From Streptomyces sp. NRRL S-118 (lineage in GTDB: Bacteria; Actinomycetota; Actinomycetes; Streptomycetales; Streptomycetaceae), in contig NZ_KL591017.1 of assembly GCF_000716335.1 (NCBI RefSeq), positions 1-64,000 of the forward strand: a DNA stretch of 64,000 bases. The letters run 5' to 3'. The stretch's first letter is position 1. Each line of letters begins with the position of its first letter. The translations under genes and the position numbers were made by a program. Shown here piece by piece: positions 53,565 through 61,670 of the stretch. The notes below the pieces were generated by a model. It saw nothing but the letters and a program-made list of their open reading frames with translations. It searched no databases and was not told the DNA's origin.

Positions 53565-54257
53565 TCAGCCCGCCCCGCCCGCCCGTGCCGGTATGCGCGT
53601 CCACGGGGTCAGCAGCCGCTGCACGCCGAGCAGCAGCAGATCCGCCGCCATCGCCAGCAGCACGCACAGCACCGACGCCGTGAGCACCTGCGCCTTGAAG
53701 AAACTCTTCAGCCCGCTCGTGATGAGCGTGCCGAGCCCGCCGTGGTCGACGAGCGCACCGACCGTCGTCAGGGCGATCGTCGACACCGTCGCCATCCGCA
53801 CGCCCGCCATCACGGCCGGCAGTGCCAGCGGCAGTTCGACCTCCCACAGCAGCCGCCCGCGCCCGTACCCCATGCCGTACGCGGCCTCCCGCGCCTCCTC
53901 GGGCACCGCCGCGAGCCCCGCCAGGATGTTCCGTACGAGGATCGTCAGCGAGTACAGCACGAGGCCCGTCACCACCAGGGCCGCCGAGAGCCCGAAGAAC
54001 GGCAGCAGCAGCGAGAACATGGCCAGCGACGGAACGGTGTAGAGCACGGTCGTCAGTCCCAGCACCGGCCCGGCGAACCGCGGCCGGGTGCGCACCAGCA
54101 GGGCCAGCGGGAAGGCCACGGCCAGCCCGATGAGCACCGACACGACCGTGATCCACACGTGCTGGACCGTCGCGTCCGTCAGCTCCTGGGCCCGCGAGCG
54201 GACGTACTCCCCGCAGATCCAGTCGTTGGCCGCCAGACAACCCGGCGCCTCGCTCAC
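53565..54257 (-). CDS. Osmoprotectant ABC transporter permease
   Basis: This 230-residue permease is homologous to the adjacent one, with the coupling motif EEAREAAYGMGYGRGRLLWEVELPLALPAVMAG and the membrane segments HVWITVVSVLIGLAVAFPLALLV and LTTVLYTVPSLAMFSLL. The GTG at 54257 (VSEAPGCLAAND) is preceded by GGTGGGG; a GTG three codons upstream is possible. It is the first gene of the leftward operon, divergent from the ATP-binding gene at 54399, so the four transporter genes share one 141-bp control region. Confidence 0.92.
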   Translation of the reverse strand: MSEAPGCLAANDWICGEYVRSRAQELTDATVQHVWITVVSVLIGLAVAFPLALLVRTRPRFAGPVLGLTTVLYTVPSLAMFSLLLPFFGLSAALVVTGLVLYSLTILVRNILAGLAAVPEEAREAAYGMGYGRGRLLWEVELPLALPAVMAGVRMATVSTIALTTVGALVDHGGLGTLITSGLKSFFKAQVLTASVLCVLLAMAADLLLLGVQRLLTPWTRIPARAGGAG

Positions 54258-54398
54258 GCACCCCACCCCCGTTCCACGGCCGCAACCGCTCCTGCGTTCG
54301 AGTCACCGACGACCCTATCCCCCGCCACCGACAATCACCGGGGTCCGCCACACCACGGCAACACCGCCTTCACACGGCACCGGCCACAATGGGGAACC

Positions 54399-55547
54399 AT
54401 GATCCGATTCGAGCACGTCACGAAGCGGTACCCGGACGGCACGACCGCCGTCGACGACCTGTCGTTCGAGGTCGCCGAGGGCGAACTCGTCACGCTCGTC
54501 GGACCGTCCGGCTGCGGCAAGACCACCACGATGAAGATGGTCAACCGGCTCGTCGAACCGACCTCGGGCCGGGTGTTCGTCGACGGCCACGACATCGCCG
54601 GCACCGACCCCGTACGGCTGCGCCGCGGCATCGGCTACGTCATCCAGCAGGTCGGCCTCTTCCCGCACCGGACCGTGCTGGAGAACACCGCGACCGTCCC
54701 CCACCTCCTCGGCGTCAAGCGGTCCGCGGCCCGTGACCGCGCCGCCGAACTCCTCGACCTCGTCGGCCTCGACCCGGCCGTGTACGGCGACCGCTATCCC
54801 GAACAGCTCTCCGGCGGCCAGCGCCAGCGTGTCGGCGTGGCCCGCGCGCTGGCCGCCGACCCGCCCGTGCTGCTGATGGACGAACCGTTCGGTGCGGTCG
54901 ACCCGGTCGTCCGCGAGCGTCTGCAGAGCGAGTTCCTCAAGCTCCAGTCCCGGATGCGCAAGACGGTCCTGTTCGTCACGCACGACATCGAGGAGGCGGT
55001 CCGGCTGGGCGACCGCATCGCGGTCTTCGGGCAGGGCCGGATCGAGCAGCTGGACGCGCCCGCCACGGTCCTGGGCGCCCCGGCCACGCCGTACGTCGCC
55101 GAGTTCGTCGGCGCCGACCGCGGACTGAAGCGCCTGTCGGTCACCCCGATCGAGCCCGGCGACCTCGAACAGCCCCCGGTCGTCCGCCTCGACGACCCGC
55201 TGCCCCGCGACCTGGGCGCGCACTGGGCCGTCGTGCTGGACGCGGAGGGCGGCCTGCACGGCTGGATCTCCGCCGAACAGGCCGGCGCCGGCAGCGGCCT
55301 GGTGCGCGACCACGCCCGCCGGATGGAGGCGTGGCTGCCCGTCGGCGCCTCGCTGAAGCAGGCGTTCGCCACGATGCTCCAGTACGACGCGGGCTGGATC
55401 GCGGTCGTCGACCGCGAGGAGAAGGGCCGCTTCCTCGGCGTGCTCACCCCGGCGCGGCTGCACGAGGCGCTGCGCCGCTCCACCGCCGCCGATGCGCGGG
55501 ACGTAGCGCGCGGCGACGTCGACCTGGAGACCGTCAGCCGGCGCTGA
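54399..55547 (+). CDS. Osmoprotectant ABC transporter ATP-binding protein
   Basis: This 382-residue OpuA/ProV-type ATPase energises uptake. Walker A is GPSGCGKTTT, the signature is LSGGQRQRVGVARAL, Walker B is VLLMDEPFGAVDP and the switch is in FVTHDIEEAV. A C-terminal regulatory region (about residues 265-370) includes one CBS-like unit (MLQYDAGWIAVVDREEKGRFLGVLTPARLHEAL), the domain that senses ionic strength in OpuA. The ATG at 54399 has GGGGA upstream. It is unusual that the ATPase gene is divergent from its permeases. The stop overlaps the esterase end by 14 bases. Confidence 0.94.
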   Translation: MIRFEHVTKRYPDGTTAVDDLSFEVAEGELVTLVGPSGCGKTTTMKMVNRLVEPTSGRVFVDGHDIAGTDPVRLRRGIGYVIQQVGLFPHRTVLENTATVPHLLGVKRSAARDRAAELLDLVGLDPAVYGDRYPEQLSGGQRQRVGVARALAADPPVLLMDEPFGAVDPVVRERLQSEFLKLQSRMRKTVLFVTHDIEEAVRLGDRIAVFGQGRIEQLDAPATVLGAPATPYVAEFVGADRGLKRLSVTPIEPGDLEQPPVVRLDDPLPRDLGAHWAVVLDAEGGLHGWISAEQAGAGSGLVRDHARRMEAWLPVGASLKQAFATMLQYDAGWIAVVDREEKGRFLGVLTPARLHEALRRSTAADARDVARGDVDLETVSRR

Positions 55548-56652
55548 GCCGGCCGCTCAGCCACACCAGGGCCGGCGGGATCTCCCGGTTCCAGGTGCTG
55601 AAGTTGTGCCCGCCGCTGTCGAGGGTGATCGACGAGACGCGGGCGGGCGCCTTCACCTTGCTGATGAAGTCGAGCGTCCCCCGGCGGTTGCCCTCGCCCT
55701 GCCGGGAGGTGGTGACCAGGAAGGACGACCGGCCCTGCGGCAGGTGGTCCAGGCTCCACAGCAGATCGGCCCGGTCGCGGCGGCGCTGGTCGCCGTGGAA
55801 CAGGTCCCCGGTCGTGACGTCCTCGGCCGCCTTGTAGTACGCGGACAGGCCGGCGGCCGCCGCGTACCGCCCGGGGTGGTGCAGGGCGATCTTCAGCGCG
55901 CAGTAGCCGCCGGTGGAGTTGCCGATGAAGCCCCAGTTCCGGGCGTGCGTGCCGACCCGGTACGTCCCGGAGACGGCCTCGGGCAGGTCCTCGGCGAAGA
56001 AGGTCTCGGTCTGCGGGCCGCCGGGGACGTCGACGCACTCGGTGTCCCTGGGCGGCGCCACGGTGGGGCGCAGCATCACCAGGATCATGGGGCGCATCTT
56101 CCCCTGCTTCACCTGCTCGTGGGCGGTGCGCGGGTACTTGAGCCCTTTGAGCAGGTTCTCGGCGGTGCCCGGGTAGCCGGTCAGCACGACGGCCGCCGGG
56201 AAGGTCTTCCCGGCGTACCGCGGCTGGAAGTACTCCGGCGGCAGGTAGACGTAGGCCGTGCTCCGGATCTTCGATCTCCCGCCGGAGACGACGACCTTCT
56301 GGACCTGGCCGGCCAGCGCCGGGCGGGCGGCGCCCGGCACGCCCTCGGGCTTGCGCTCGCCGACCACCGTGATGCCCGCCGCGCCGCCCGCGGAGTGGTC
56401 GACGACGACGCCCATCTCCTGCTCCCGTCCGAACAGGTCGGCCCACGAGCCGTAGAAGAGGAACTGGTTGTTCGCGGCCAGGCCGACCGCGGCGAAGAGG
56501 GCCAGCTGGGTCGCCAGCAGCAGCCCCACCCGGGCGAGCACCGGCCGCAGGCCCCGGCGGGCGAGCCGCGGCCACAGCAGGACGGTCGCCGCGAACAGGC
56601 CGATGGCCAGGAGCGATGCCAGCGCCAGGACCTTGTTGCTGGTGAGACCCAT
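55534..56652 (-). CDS. Membrane-anchored esterase (antigen 85/esterase D-like)
   Basis: This 372-residue protein has two or three N-terminal transmembrane helices (KVLALASLLAIGLFAATVLLWP, VGLLLATQLALFAAVGLAA). An extracytoplasmic alpha/beta-hydrolase domain of the putative esterase family follows. It shows AVVLTGYPGTAENLL for the oxyanion area, the nucleophile Ser in GFIGNSTGGYCALKIAL and a C-terminal His in DSGGHNFSTWN. Related streptomycete and mycobacterial proteins act on cell-surface esters. The ATG at 56652 is used. It is divergent from the MprF-like gene, 151 bp away, and its 3' end overlaps the ATPase gene. Confidence 0.88.
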   Translation of the reverse strand: MGLTSNKVLALASLLAIGLFAATVLLWPRLARRGLRPVLARVGLLLATQLALFAAVGLAANNQFLFYGSWADLFGREQEMGVVVDHSAGGAAGITVVGERKPEGVPGAARPALAGQVQKVVVSGGRSKIRSTAYVYLPPEYFQPRYAGKTFPAAVVLTGYPGTAENLLKGLKYPRTAHEQVKQGKMRPMILVMLRPTVAPPRDTECVDVPGGPQTETFFAEDLPEAVSGTYRVGTHARNWGFIGNSTGGYCALKIALHHPGRYAAAAGLSAYYKAAEDVTTGDLFHGDQRRRDRADLLWSLDHLPQGRSSFLVTTSRQGEGNRRGTLDFISKVKAPARVSSITLDSGGHNFSTWNREIPPALVWLSGRLSAG

Positions 56653-56696
56653 GAGTCGTGCCAGTCCTCTTCGTCGAGATTTTCCCGGGGGCGGAA

Positions 56697-56725
56697 TGAA
56701 CCCGTCTCCCCCGTGTGCCGTCCTA
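56697..56725 (+). promoter_or_regulatory. Candidate ECF (SigE-type) promoter of the MprF-like gene
   Basis: TGAACC (56697-56702) is followed after 17 bp by GTCCTA (56720-56725), similar to the AAC...GTC pattern used by Streptomyces SigE. The gene's likely envelope role makes such control plausible. The -35 lacks the preferred GG. Confidence 0.4.
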
Positions 56726-56803
56726 GAGAGCGCACGCTGTCCGGCCGAGCCGTTTCCGGCCCCAGGGGACACAGGTCAATCTCTCGCGGAGCTACGGGAA
56801 GCA

Positions 56804-58636
56804 ATGTCTGTCACGGTAGATGGGGATAAGTCGGGATCGGTTCCTGGCCGGCTGCGCCGCGTCCTGCGCGGGCCGCGTGCCGAAACGGTTCCCTCGCTGG
56901 TGGGCACGGCCTGCACGGTCATCGGTCTGATCGACATCGCCGCCGGGGTCTTCCCCCGGTTCCGCGCCAGCCGCATGCACGCCGTCGCGGAGGTCCTGCC
57001 GGGCACCCTCGGCCCCCTCTCGGCAGCCCTCTCCGTCAGCGCCGGCGTCCTGCTCCTGCTGCTCGCGCACGGCCTGAAGCGCCACAAGCGCCGCGCCTGG
57101 CGCGCGGCCGTGATCCTGCTGCCCGTCGGGGCCGCGGCCCAGTTCGTCTACCGCCACTCCGTCATCGGCGCCCTGCTCTCCCTGGCCCTGCTCGCCCTGC
57201 TGCTGCGCCACCGCGGCGAGTTCGCGGCGCTGCCCGATCCGCGCAGCCGCTGGAAGGCACTGGCCAACTTCGTGGTGATGGGCGCCGGCTCGATCGGGCT
57301 CGGCCTGATCATCGTCAGCGCCCACCCCCGCAGGGTGGTCGGCAGCCCGGGCCTGAGCGACCGCCTGGAGCACGTCCTCTACGGCCTGTTCGGCATGGAG
57401 GGCCCCATCGGCTACCGCGGTGGCGTCGACTGGACCGTCGGCTACTCGCTCGGCGCGCTCGGTCTGCTGACCGCCATCACCACCGTGTACCTCGCCCTCC
57501 GCCCCGAGCACCCGGTCGCCCGGCTCACCGAGGACGACGAGACGCGGCTGCGCGAGCTGCTCGCCCGGCACGGCGGGCGCGACTCGCTCGGCCACTTCGC
57601 GCTCCGCCGCGACAAGGGCGTCGTGTTCTCCCCCAGTGGCAAGGCCGCCGTCTGCTACCGCGTCGTCTCGGGCGTGATGCTCGCCAGCGGTGACCCGATC
57701 GGCGACGTCGAGGCCTGGCCCGGCGCCATCGAGCGGTTCATGGACGAGGCCAAGGCCCACTCCTGGACCCCTGCCGTCATGGGCTGCTCCGAGACCGGCG
57801 GCGAGGTGTGGACCCGGGAGACCGGTCTGGACGCGCTGGAGCTCGGCGACGAGGCGGTGGTGGACGTCCCGGATTTCTCGCTCACCGGGCGCGCCATGCG
57901 CAACGTGCGCCAGATGGTCAAGCGCATCGAGCGCAATGGGTACACGACCCGGGTCCGGCGCGCCCGTGACCTCTCGGACGGCGAGCTGGAGCGCATACGG
58001 CAGGCCGCCGCCGACTGGCGCGGCACCGACACCGAGCGCGGCTTCTCCATGGCGCTGGGCCGCATCGGCGACCCGGCCGACGGTGACGCGGTGATCGCCA
58101 CCGCCCACAAGGAGGACCCGGATGCCCCGTACGGGGACCTGAAGGCGATCATCCACTTCGTGCCGTGGGGGACGGACGGGATGTCGCTGGAGCTGATGCG
58201 CCGCGATCGCTCCGCCGACCCGGGCATGAACGAACTGCTGATCGTCGCCGCCCTCCAGGCCTCCCCCCAACTGGGCATCGAGCGGGTCTCGCTGAACTTC
58301 GCGATGTTCCGCTCGGCCCTGGCCCGCGGCGAGAAGCTCGGCGCCGGCCCGGTCCTGCGGATCTGGCGCGGACTGCTGGTGTTCCTCTCCCGCTGGTTCC
58401 AGATCGAGTCGCTGTACAAGTTCAACGCGAAGTTCCAGCCGCGCTGGGAGCCCCGCTTCGTCGTCTACCGCAACGCCCGCGACCTGCCGCGCATCGGCTT
58501 CGCGGCGATGCAGGCGGAGGGCTTCGTGAACATCGAGCCGCCGCGCCCGTTCCGCCGCCGGCGCGCCGCCCGCCCGGCCCGGCCCTGTGCGCACATCTCC
58601 CCGTCGCACGGGGAGCACGAGGTCCGCGCGGCCTGA
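56804..58636 (+). CDS. MprF-like membrane protein, DUF2156 lysyltransferase domain
   Basis: This 610-residue protein joins an N-terminal membrane domain of six or seven helices (about residues 25-270) to a C-terminal cytosolic GNAT-like DUF2156 domain. The latter is seen in DSLGHFALRRDKGVVFSPSGKAAVCYRVVSGVMLASGDPIG and RNVRQMVKRIERNGY, with FAMFRSALARGEKLG and FNAKFQPRWEPRFVVYRN near the end. In MprF/LysX-type proteins this domain transfers an amino acid from tRNA to phosphatidylglycerol and lowers surface charge. The ATG at 56804 follows GGGAAG closely. The amino acid used cannot be told. It sits between a surface esterase and folP. Confidence 0.9.
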   Translation: MSVTVDGDKSGSVPGRLRRVLRGPRAETVPSLVGTACTVIGLIDIAAGVFPRFRASRMHAVAEVLPGTLGPLSAALSVSAGVLLLLLAHGLKRHKRRAWRAAVILLPVGAAAQFVYRHSVIGALLSLALLALLLRHRGEFAALPDPRSRWKALANFVVMGAGSIGLGLIIVSAHPRRVVGSPGLSDRLEHVLYGLFGMEGPIGYRGGVDWTVGYSLGALGLLTAITTVYLALRPEHPVARLTEDDETRLRELLARHGGRDSLGHFALRRDKGVVFSPSGKAAVCYRVVSGVMLASGDPIGDVEAWPGAIERFMDEAKAHSWTPAVMGCSETGGEVWTRETGLDALELGDEAVVDVPDFSLTGRAMRNVRQMVKRIERNGYTTRVRRARDLSDGELERIRQAAADWRGTDTERGFSMALGRIGDPADGDAVIATAHKEDPDAPYGDLKAIIHFVPWGTDGMSLELMRRDRSADPGMNELLIVAALQASPQLGIERVSLNFAMFRSALARGEKLGAGPVLRIWRGLLVFLSRWFQIESLYKFNAKFQPRWEPRFVVYRNARDLPRIGFAAMQAEGFVNIEPPRPFRRRRAARPARPCAHISPSHGEHEVRAA

Positions 58637-58673
58637 CCCGCCCTGCCGGAGCGGCACCCCCTAGGCTGGACGC

Positions 58674-59534
58674 ATGAGTACGTTGCGCGCGCGTGGCACG
58701 GCCCGGGGCCTGCCGGAGTGGGACCGCTGTGCGGTCATGGGAGTCGTCAACGTGACCCCCGACTCCTTCTCCGACGGTGGTCGCTGGTTCGACACCACGG
58801 CCGCCGTCAAGCACGGTCTGGAACTCGTCGCCCAGGGCGCCGACCTGGTCGACGTCGGCGGCGAGTCGACCCGGCCGGGCGCCACCCGCGTGGACGAGGA
58901 CGAGGAGCTGCGGCGGGTCGTCCCCGTCGTGCGCGGCCTGGCGGCCGAGGGCGTCACCGTCTCGGTCGACACCATGCGCGCCTCGGTCGCCCGCCGCGCC
59001 GTGGAGGCCGGCGCGGTGCTGGTCAACGACGTGAGCGGCGGTCTGGCCGACCCGGAGATGGTGCCGTCCGTCGCCGCCGCCGAGGTGCCGTTCGTCGTCA
59101 TGCACTGGCGCGGCTTCAGCGAGAACATGAACAGCCTCGCCGTGTACGACGACGTCGTGGCGGAGGTCGTCGCCGAGGTCCACGCGCGCGTGGAAGCGGT
59201 CGTCGCCGGGGGTGTCGACCCCGAGCGGATCATCGTCGACCCGGGCCTCGGCTTCGCCAAGCAGGCCCCGCACGACCTGGCGCTCATCGCCCACCTCGCC
59301 GACCTGCGGGCGCTCGGCCGCCCGCTGCTGGTGGCCGCCTCGCGCAAGCGGTTCCTCGGCCACGTCTTGGCCGCCGAGGGCTCGGCGCCACCGCCCGCGC
59401 GGGAGCGGGACGCGGCCACCGCCGCCGTCTCGGCCATCGCCGCGCACGCGGGCGCCTGGGCCGTGCGCGTGCACGAGGTACGGGCGACGGCGGACGCGGT
59501 CCGCGTGGCCCGCGCCGTCGAGGGTGCCCTGTGA
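58674..59534 (+). CDS. folP: Dihydropteroate synthase
   Basis: This 286-residue TIM-barrel enzyme condenses 4-aminobenzoate with hydroxymethyl-dihydropterin pyrophosphate; it is the sulfonamide target. Diagnostic loops are MGVVNVTPDSFSDGG, GGESTRPG, NDVSGG, DPGLGFAK and ASRKRFLG. The ATG at 58674 lies seven bases after a TAGGCT -10-like box (58662-58667) and lacks a ribosome binding site, so the mRNA may be leaderless. Its stop overlaps the next gene's GTG (GTGA). It begins the operon folP-NTF2-folB-folK-DUF3180. Confidence 0.97.
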   Translation: MSTLRARGTARGLPEWDRCAVMGVVNVTPDSFSDGGRWFDTTAAVKHGLELVAQGADLVDVGGESTRPGATRVDEDEELRRVVPVVRGLAAEGVTVSVDTMRASVARRAVEAGAVLVNDVSGGLADPEMVPSVAAAEVPFVVMHWRGFSENMNSLAVYDDVVAEVVAEVHARVEAVVAGGVDPERIIVDPGLGFAKQAPHDLALIAHLADLRALGRPLLVAASRKRFLGHVLAAEGSAPPPARERDAATAAVSAIAAHAGAWAVRVHEVRATADAVRVARAVEGAL

Positions 59535-59995
59535 GCGACGCGCGGACCCGCGACACCGAAGCGGTCGAGCTGGCCAACACCGCCTTCTACGAGGCGATGG
59601 AACGCGGCGACTTCGAGGCGATCTCCGAGCTGTGGCTGGCCGAACCGCACGGCGGGATCTCCTGCGTGCACCCCGGCTGGCCGGTGCTGACGGGCCGGGG
59701 CGAGGTGCTCCGCTCGTACGCGCTGATCATGGCGAACACCGAGTACATCCAGTTCTTCCTGACCGATGTGAAGGTGTCCGTCGCCGGTGACACGGCCCTG
59801 GTGACCTGCACGGAGAACATCCTCAGCGGCGGCCCGGCCGAGGACGGCGCCGAGCTGGGACCGCTCGTCGGCCAGCTGGTCGTCGCGACGAACGTGTTCC
59901 GCCGCACACCGGACGGATGGCGGGTCTGGTCGCACCACGGTTCACCCGTTCTGGCCGAATCGGGTGACGACGAGGACGACGAGAACCCCTCCTGA
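59531..59995 (+). CDS. NTF2/SnoaL-like domain protein in the folate operon
   Basis: This 154-residue protein has the cone-shaped NTF2-like fold pattern: TEAVELANTAFYEAMERGDFEAISELWLAEP, SCVHPGWPVLTGRGEVLRSY, VAGDTALVTCTENIL, then WRVWSHHGSPVL. The acidic C-terminus is disordered. NTF2-like proteins act as small-molecule enzymes or binding modules. The GTG start overlaps the folP stop by four bases and folB follows, so a role linked to pterins is possible but unproven. Confidence 0.9.
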   Translation: MSDARTRDTEAVELANTAFYEAMERGDFEAISELWLAEPHGGISCVHPGWPVLTGRGEVLRSYALIMANTEYIQFFLTDVKVSVAGDTALVTCTENILSGGPAEDGAELGPLVGQLVVATNVFRRTPDGWRVWSHHGSPVLAESGDDEDDENPS

Positions 59996-60130
59996 GTGGG
60001 TAGGCGAGCGGTGAACCGGCCCCATGGTCGGGCGTTGTCAGCGCTCGCAGGTAGATTCGAGTGGTGGCAACGCGCGTCGACCGCACCCGGCCGTGTGCCC
60101 GCCAGACCAACGACAGCAGGAGTGATTCGC

Positions 60131-60490
60131 GTGGACCGTGTCGCGCTGCGCGGCCTCAAGGCCCGTGGGCACCATGGCGTCTTCCCCCGGGAGCGCGAGG
60201 AGGGCCAGACCTTCATCGTGGACCTGGTGCTCGGCCTCGACACGCGCCCGGCGGCGGCCGACGACGACCTGGCGAAGACGGTGCACTACGGCATCGTGGC
60301 GGAGGAGGTCGTGGACGTGGTGCAGGGGGAGCCGGTCGACCTGATCGAGACGCTCGCCGAGCGCATCGCCCACCAGTGCCTCAAGCACGACGGGGTCCAG
60401 GAGGTGGAGGTGACCGTCCACAAGCCGGACGCCCCGATCACCGTGCCCTTCGACGACGTCACCATCACCATCACACGGAGGCGCGCATGA
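60131..60490 (+). CDS. folB: Dihydroneopterin aldolase
   Basis: This 119-residue enzyme cleaves dihydroneopterin to 6-hydroxymethyl-dihydropterin and glycolaldehyde. The sequence shows VDRVALRGLKARGHHGVFPREREEGQTF, VHYGIVAEEV, LIETLAERIAHQCL with the catalytic Glu, and VEVTVHKPDAPI. The GTG at 60131 with AGGAG upstream is preferred to an in-frame start at 59996 that would add 45 unrelated residues. Its stop overlaps the folK ATG by four bases. Confidence 0.96.
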   Translation: MDRVALRGLKARGHHGVFPREREEGQTFIVDLVLGLDTRPAAADDDLAKTVHYGIVAEEVVDVVQGEPVDLIETLAERIAHQCLKHDGVQEVEVTVHKPDAPITVPFDDVTITITRRRA

Positions 60491-61086
60491 ACAGCACGCA
60501 GAGCGACCCGACGGTACAGCCGGTGCCCGCCTCCGTGGTGGAGCAGGTCGACGCCGCGGACATCACGCTCTCCAACCCGAAGCGGGCCGTGATCGCCCTC
60601 GGGGCCAACCTCGGCAACCGCCTGGAGACCCTCCAGGGCGCCATCGACGCCCTGGAGGACACGCCGGGCGTCCGGGTCAAGGCGGTGTCCCCGGTGTACG
60701 AGACGGAGCCGTGGGGCGTCGACCCCGGCTCGCAGCCCTCGTACTTCAACGCGGTGGTCGTGGTGAAGACCACCCTGCCGCCCGCCTCGCTGCTGGAGCG
60801 GGCGCACGCCGTGGAGGAGGCGTTCCACAGGGTCCGCGACGAGCGCTGGGGCGCCCGCACCCTGGACGTCGACATCGTGGCGTACGCGGACCTGGTCTCC
60901 GACGACCCCGTCCTCACCCTGCCGCACCCGCGCGCCCACGAGCGGGCCTTCGTCCTGGCGCCGTGGCACGACGTCGACCCGGAGGCCCAGGTCCCGGGCG
61001 TCGGTGCGGTCGCCGATCTGCTGACGGGCGTGGGCCGGTCCGGCGTCCTCGCCCGCGAGGACCTGGAACTGCGGCTGCCCGAGTAG
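60487..61086 (+). CDS. folK: 2-amino-4-hydroxy-6-hydroxymethyldihydropteridine pyrophosphokinase
   Basis: This 199-residue HPPK activates hydroxymethyl-dihydropterin with ATP for FolP. Motifs are ALGANLGNRLETLQ, VYETEPWG, YFNAVVVV, RWGARTLDVDIVAY and LPHPRAHERAFVLAPW. The first 30 residues (MNSTQSDPTVQPVPASVVEQV) are a non-core extension common to streptomycetes. The ATG at 60487 overlaps folB. The DUF3180 gene follows 49 bp downstream. Confidence 0.96.
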   Translation: MNSTQSDPTVQPVPASVVEQVDAADITLSNPKRAVIALGANLGNRLETLQGAIDALEDTPGVRVKAVSPVYETEPWGVDPGSQPSYFNAVVVVKTTLPPASLLERAHAVEEAFHRVRDERWGARTLDVDIVAYADLVSDDPVLTLPHPRAHERAFVLAPWHDVDPEAQVPGVGAVADLLTGVGRSGVLAREDLELRLPE

Positions 61087-61135
61087 TCGTTAACCTCGAC
61101 GAAGATCGTACGGCGACGAGCGCGAAGGACCCCCG

Positions 61136-61612
61136 GTGAAGCAACTGAGGCTCAAGGTACTGGCGGGTCTTTTCGTCGTCGCGGGCATCCTCTCCTGGGG
61201 AGGCGCCCGGCTGTGGGAGGCGTTCGGCACCGTGCCGAGCGTGCCCCTGGCCGCGCCGATCGTCCTCGCCGTGATCGCGGTGGTCCTCATGGCGACGGCC
61301 CTGTCGCTGCGGGCCCGGCTGCGCGCCCAGCGCGAGCGCCGTCCCGGCGCGAAGGGCGTGGAGCCCCTGATGGCCGCCCGCGCGGTCGTCTTCGGCCAGG
61401 CCAGCGCCCTGGTCGCCGCGCTGGTGAGCGGTATGTACGGCGGGGTGGGCGTCTTCCTGCTCGGCTCGCTCGACATCCCGCCCCGCCGGGACCAGGCGAT
61501 CTACGCCGGCTTCTCGATGGCGGCGGGCATCGCGGTGATCGCGGCGGCGGTCTTCCTCGAGCGGGTCTGCAAGCTCCCCGAGGACGACGACGAGGTCCCT
61601 TCCCGGGGCTGA
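61136..61612 (+). CDS. DUF3180 membrane protein
   Basis: This 158-residue protein has four hydrophobic helices (LKVLAGLFVVAGILSWGGARLW; PLAAPIVLAVIAVVLMATAL; AVVFGQASALVAALVSGMYGGVGVFLL; AIYAGFSMAAGIAVIAAAVFL) and short charged termini. The family is found after folK in many actinobacteria, including mycobacteria, but its function is unknown. The GTG at 61136 has AAGGA six bases upstream. It ends the folate operon before a strong terminator. Confidence 0.92.
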   Translation: MKQLRLKVLAGLFVVAGILSWGGARLWEAFGTVPSVPLAAPIVLAVIAVVLMATALSLRARLRAQRERRPGAKGVEPLMAARAVVFGQASALVAALVSGMYGGVGVFLLGSLDIPPRRDQAIYAGFSMAAGIAVIAAAVFLERVCKLPEDDDEVPSRG

Positions 61613-61626
61613 CACCCCGGACGGGA

Positions 61627-61657
61627 CGGGGCCGCCATCCGGCGGACAGCGGCCCCG
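61627..61657. terminator. Bidirectional terminator between DUF3180 and the aldo/keto reductase
   Basis: A perfect 9-bp stem CGGGGCCGC (61627-61635) and GCGGCCCCG (61649-61657) with a 13-base loop lies between the two convergent stops. Confidence 0.65.
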
Positions 61658-61670
61658 GGGCGTGTGCCGC

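Noticed and set aside
52800..54398. Long N-terminal extension of the osmoprotectant ATPase gene
   Set aside because: The open frame continues upstream antisense to the permeases, but Walker A position, ribosome binding site and family length all point to the ATG at 54399.
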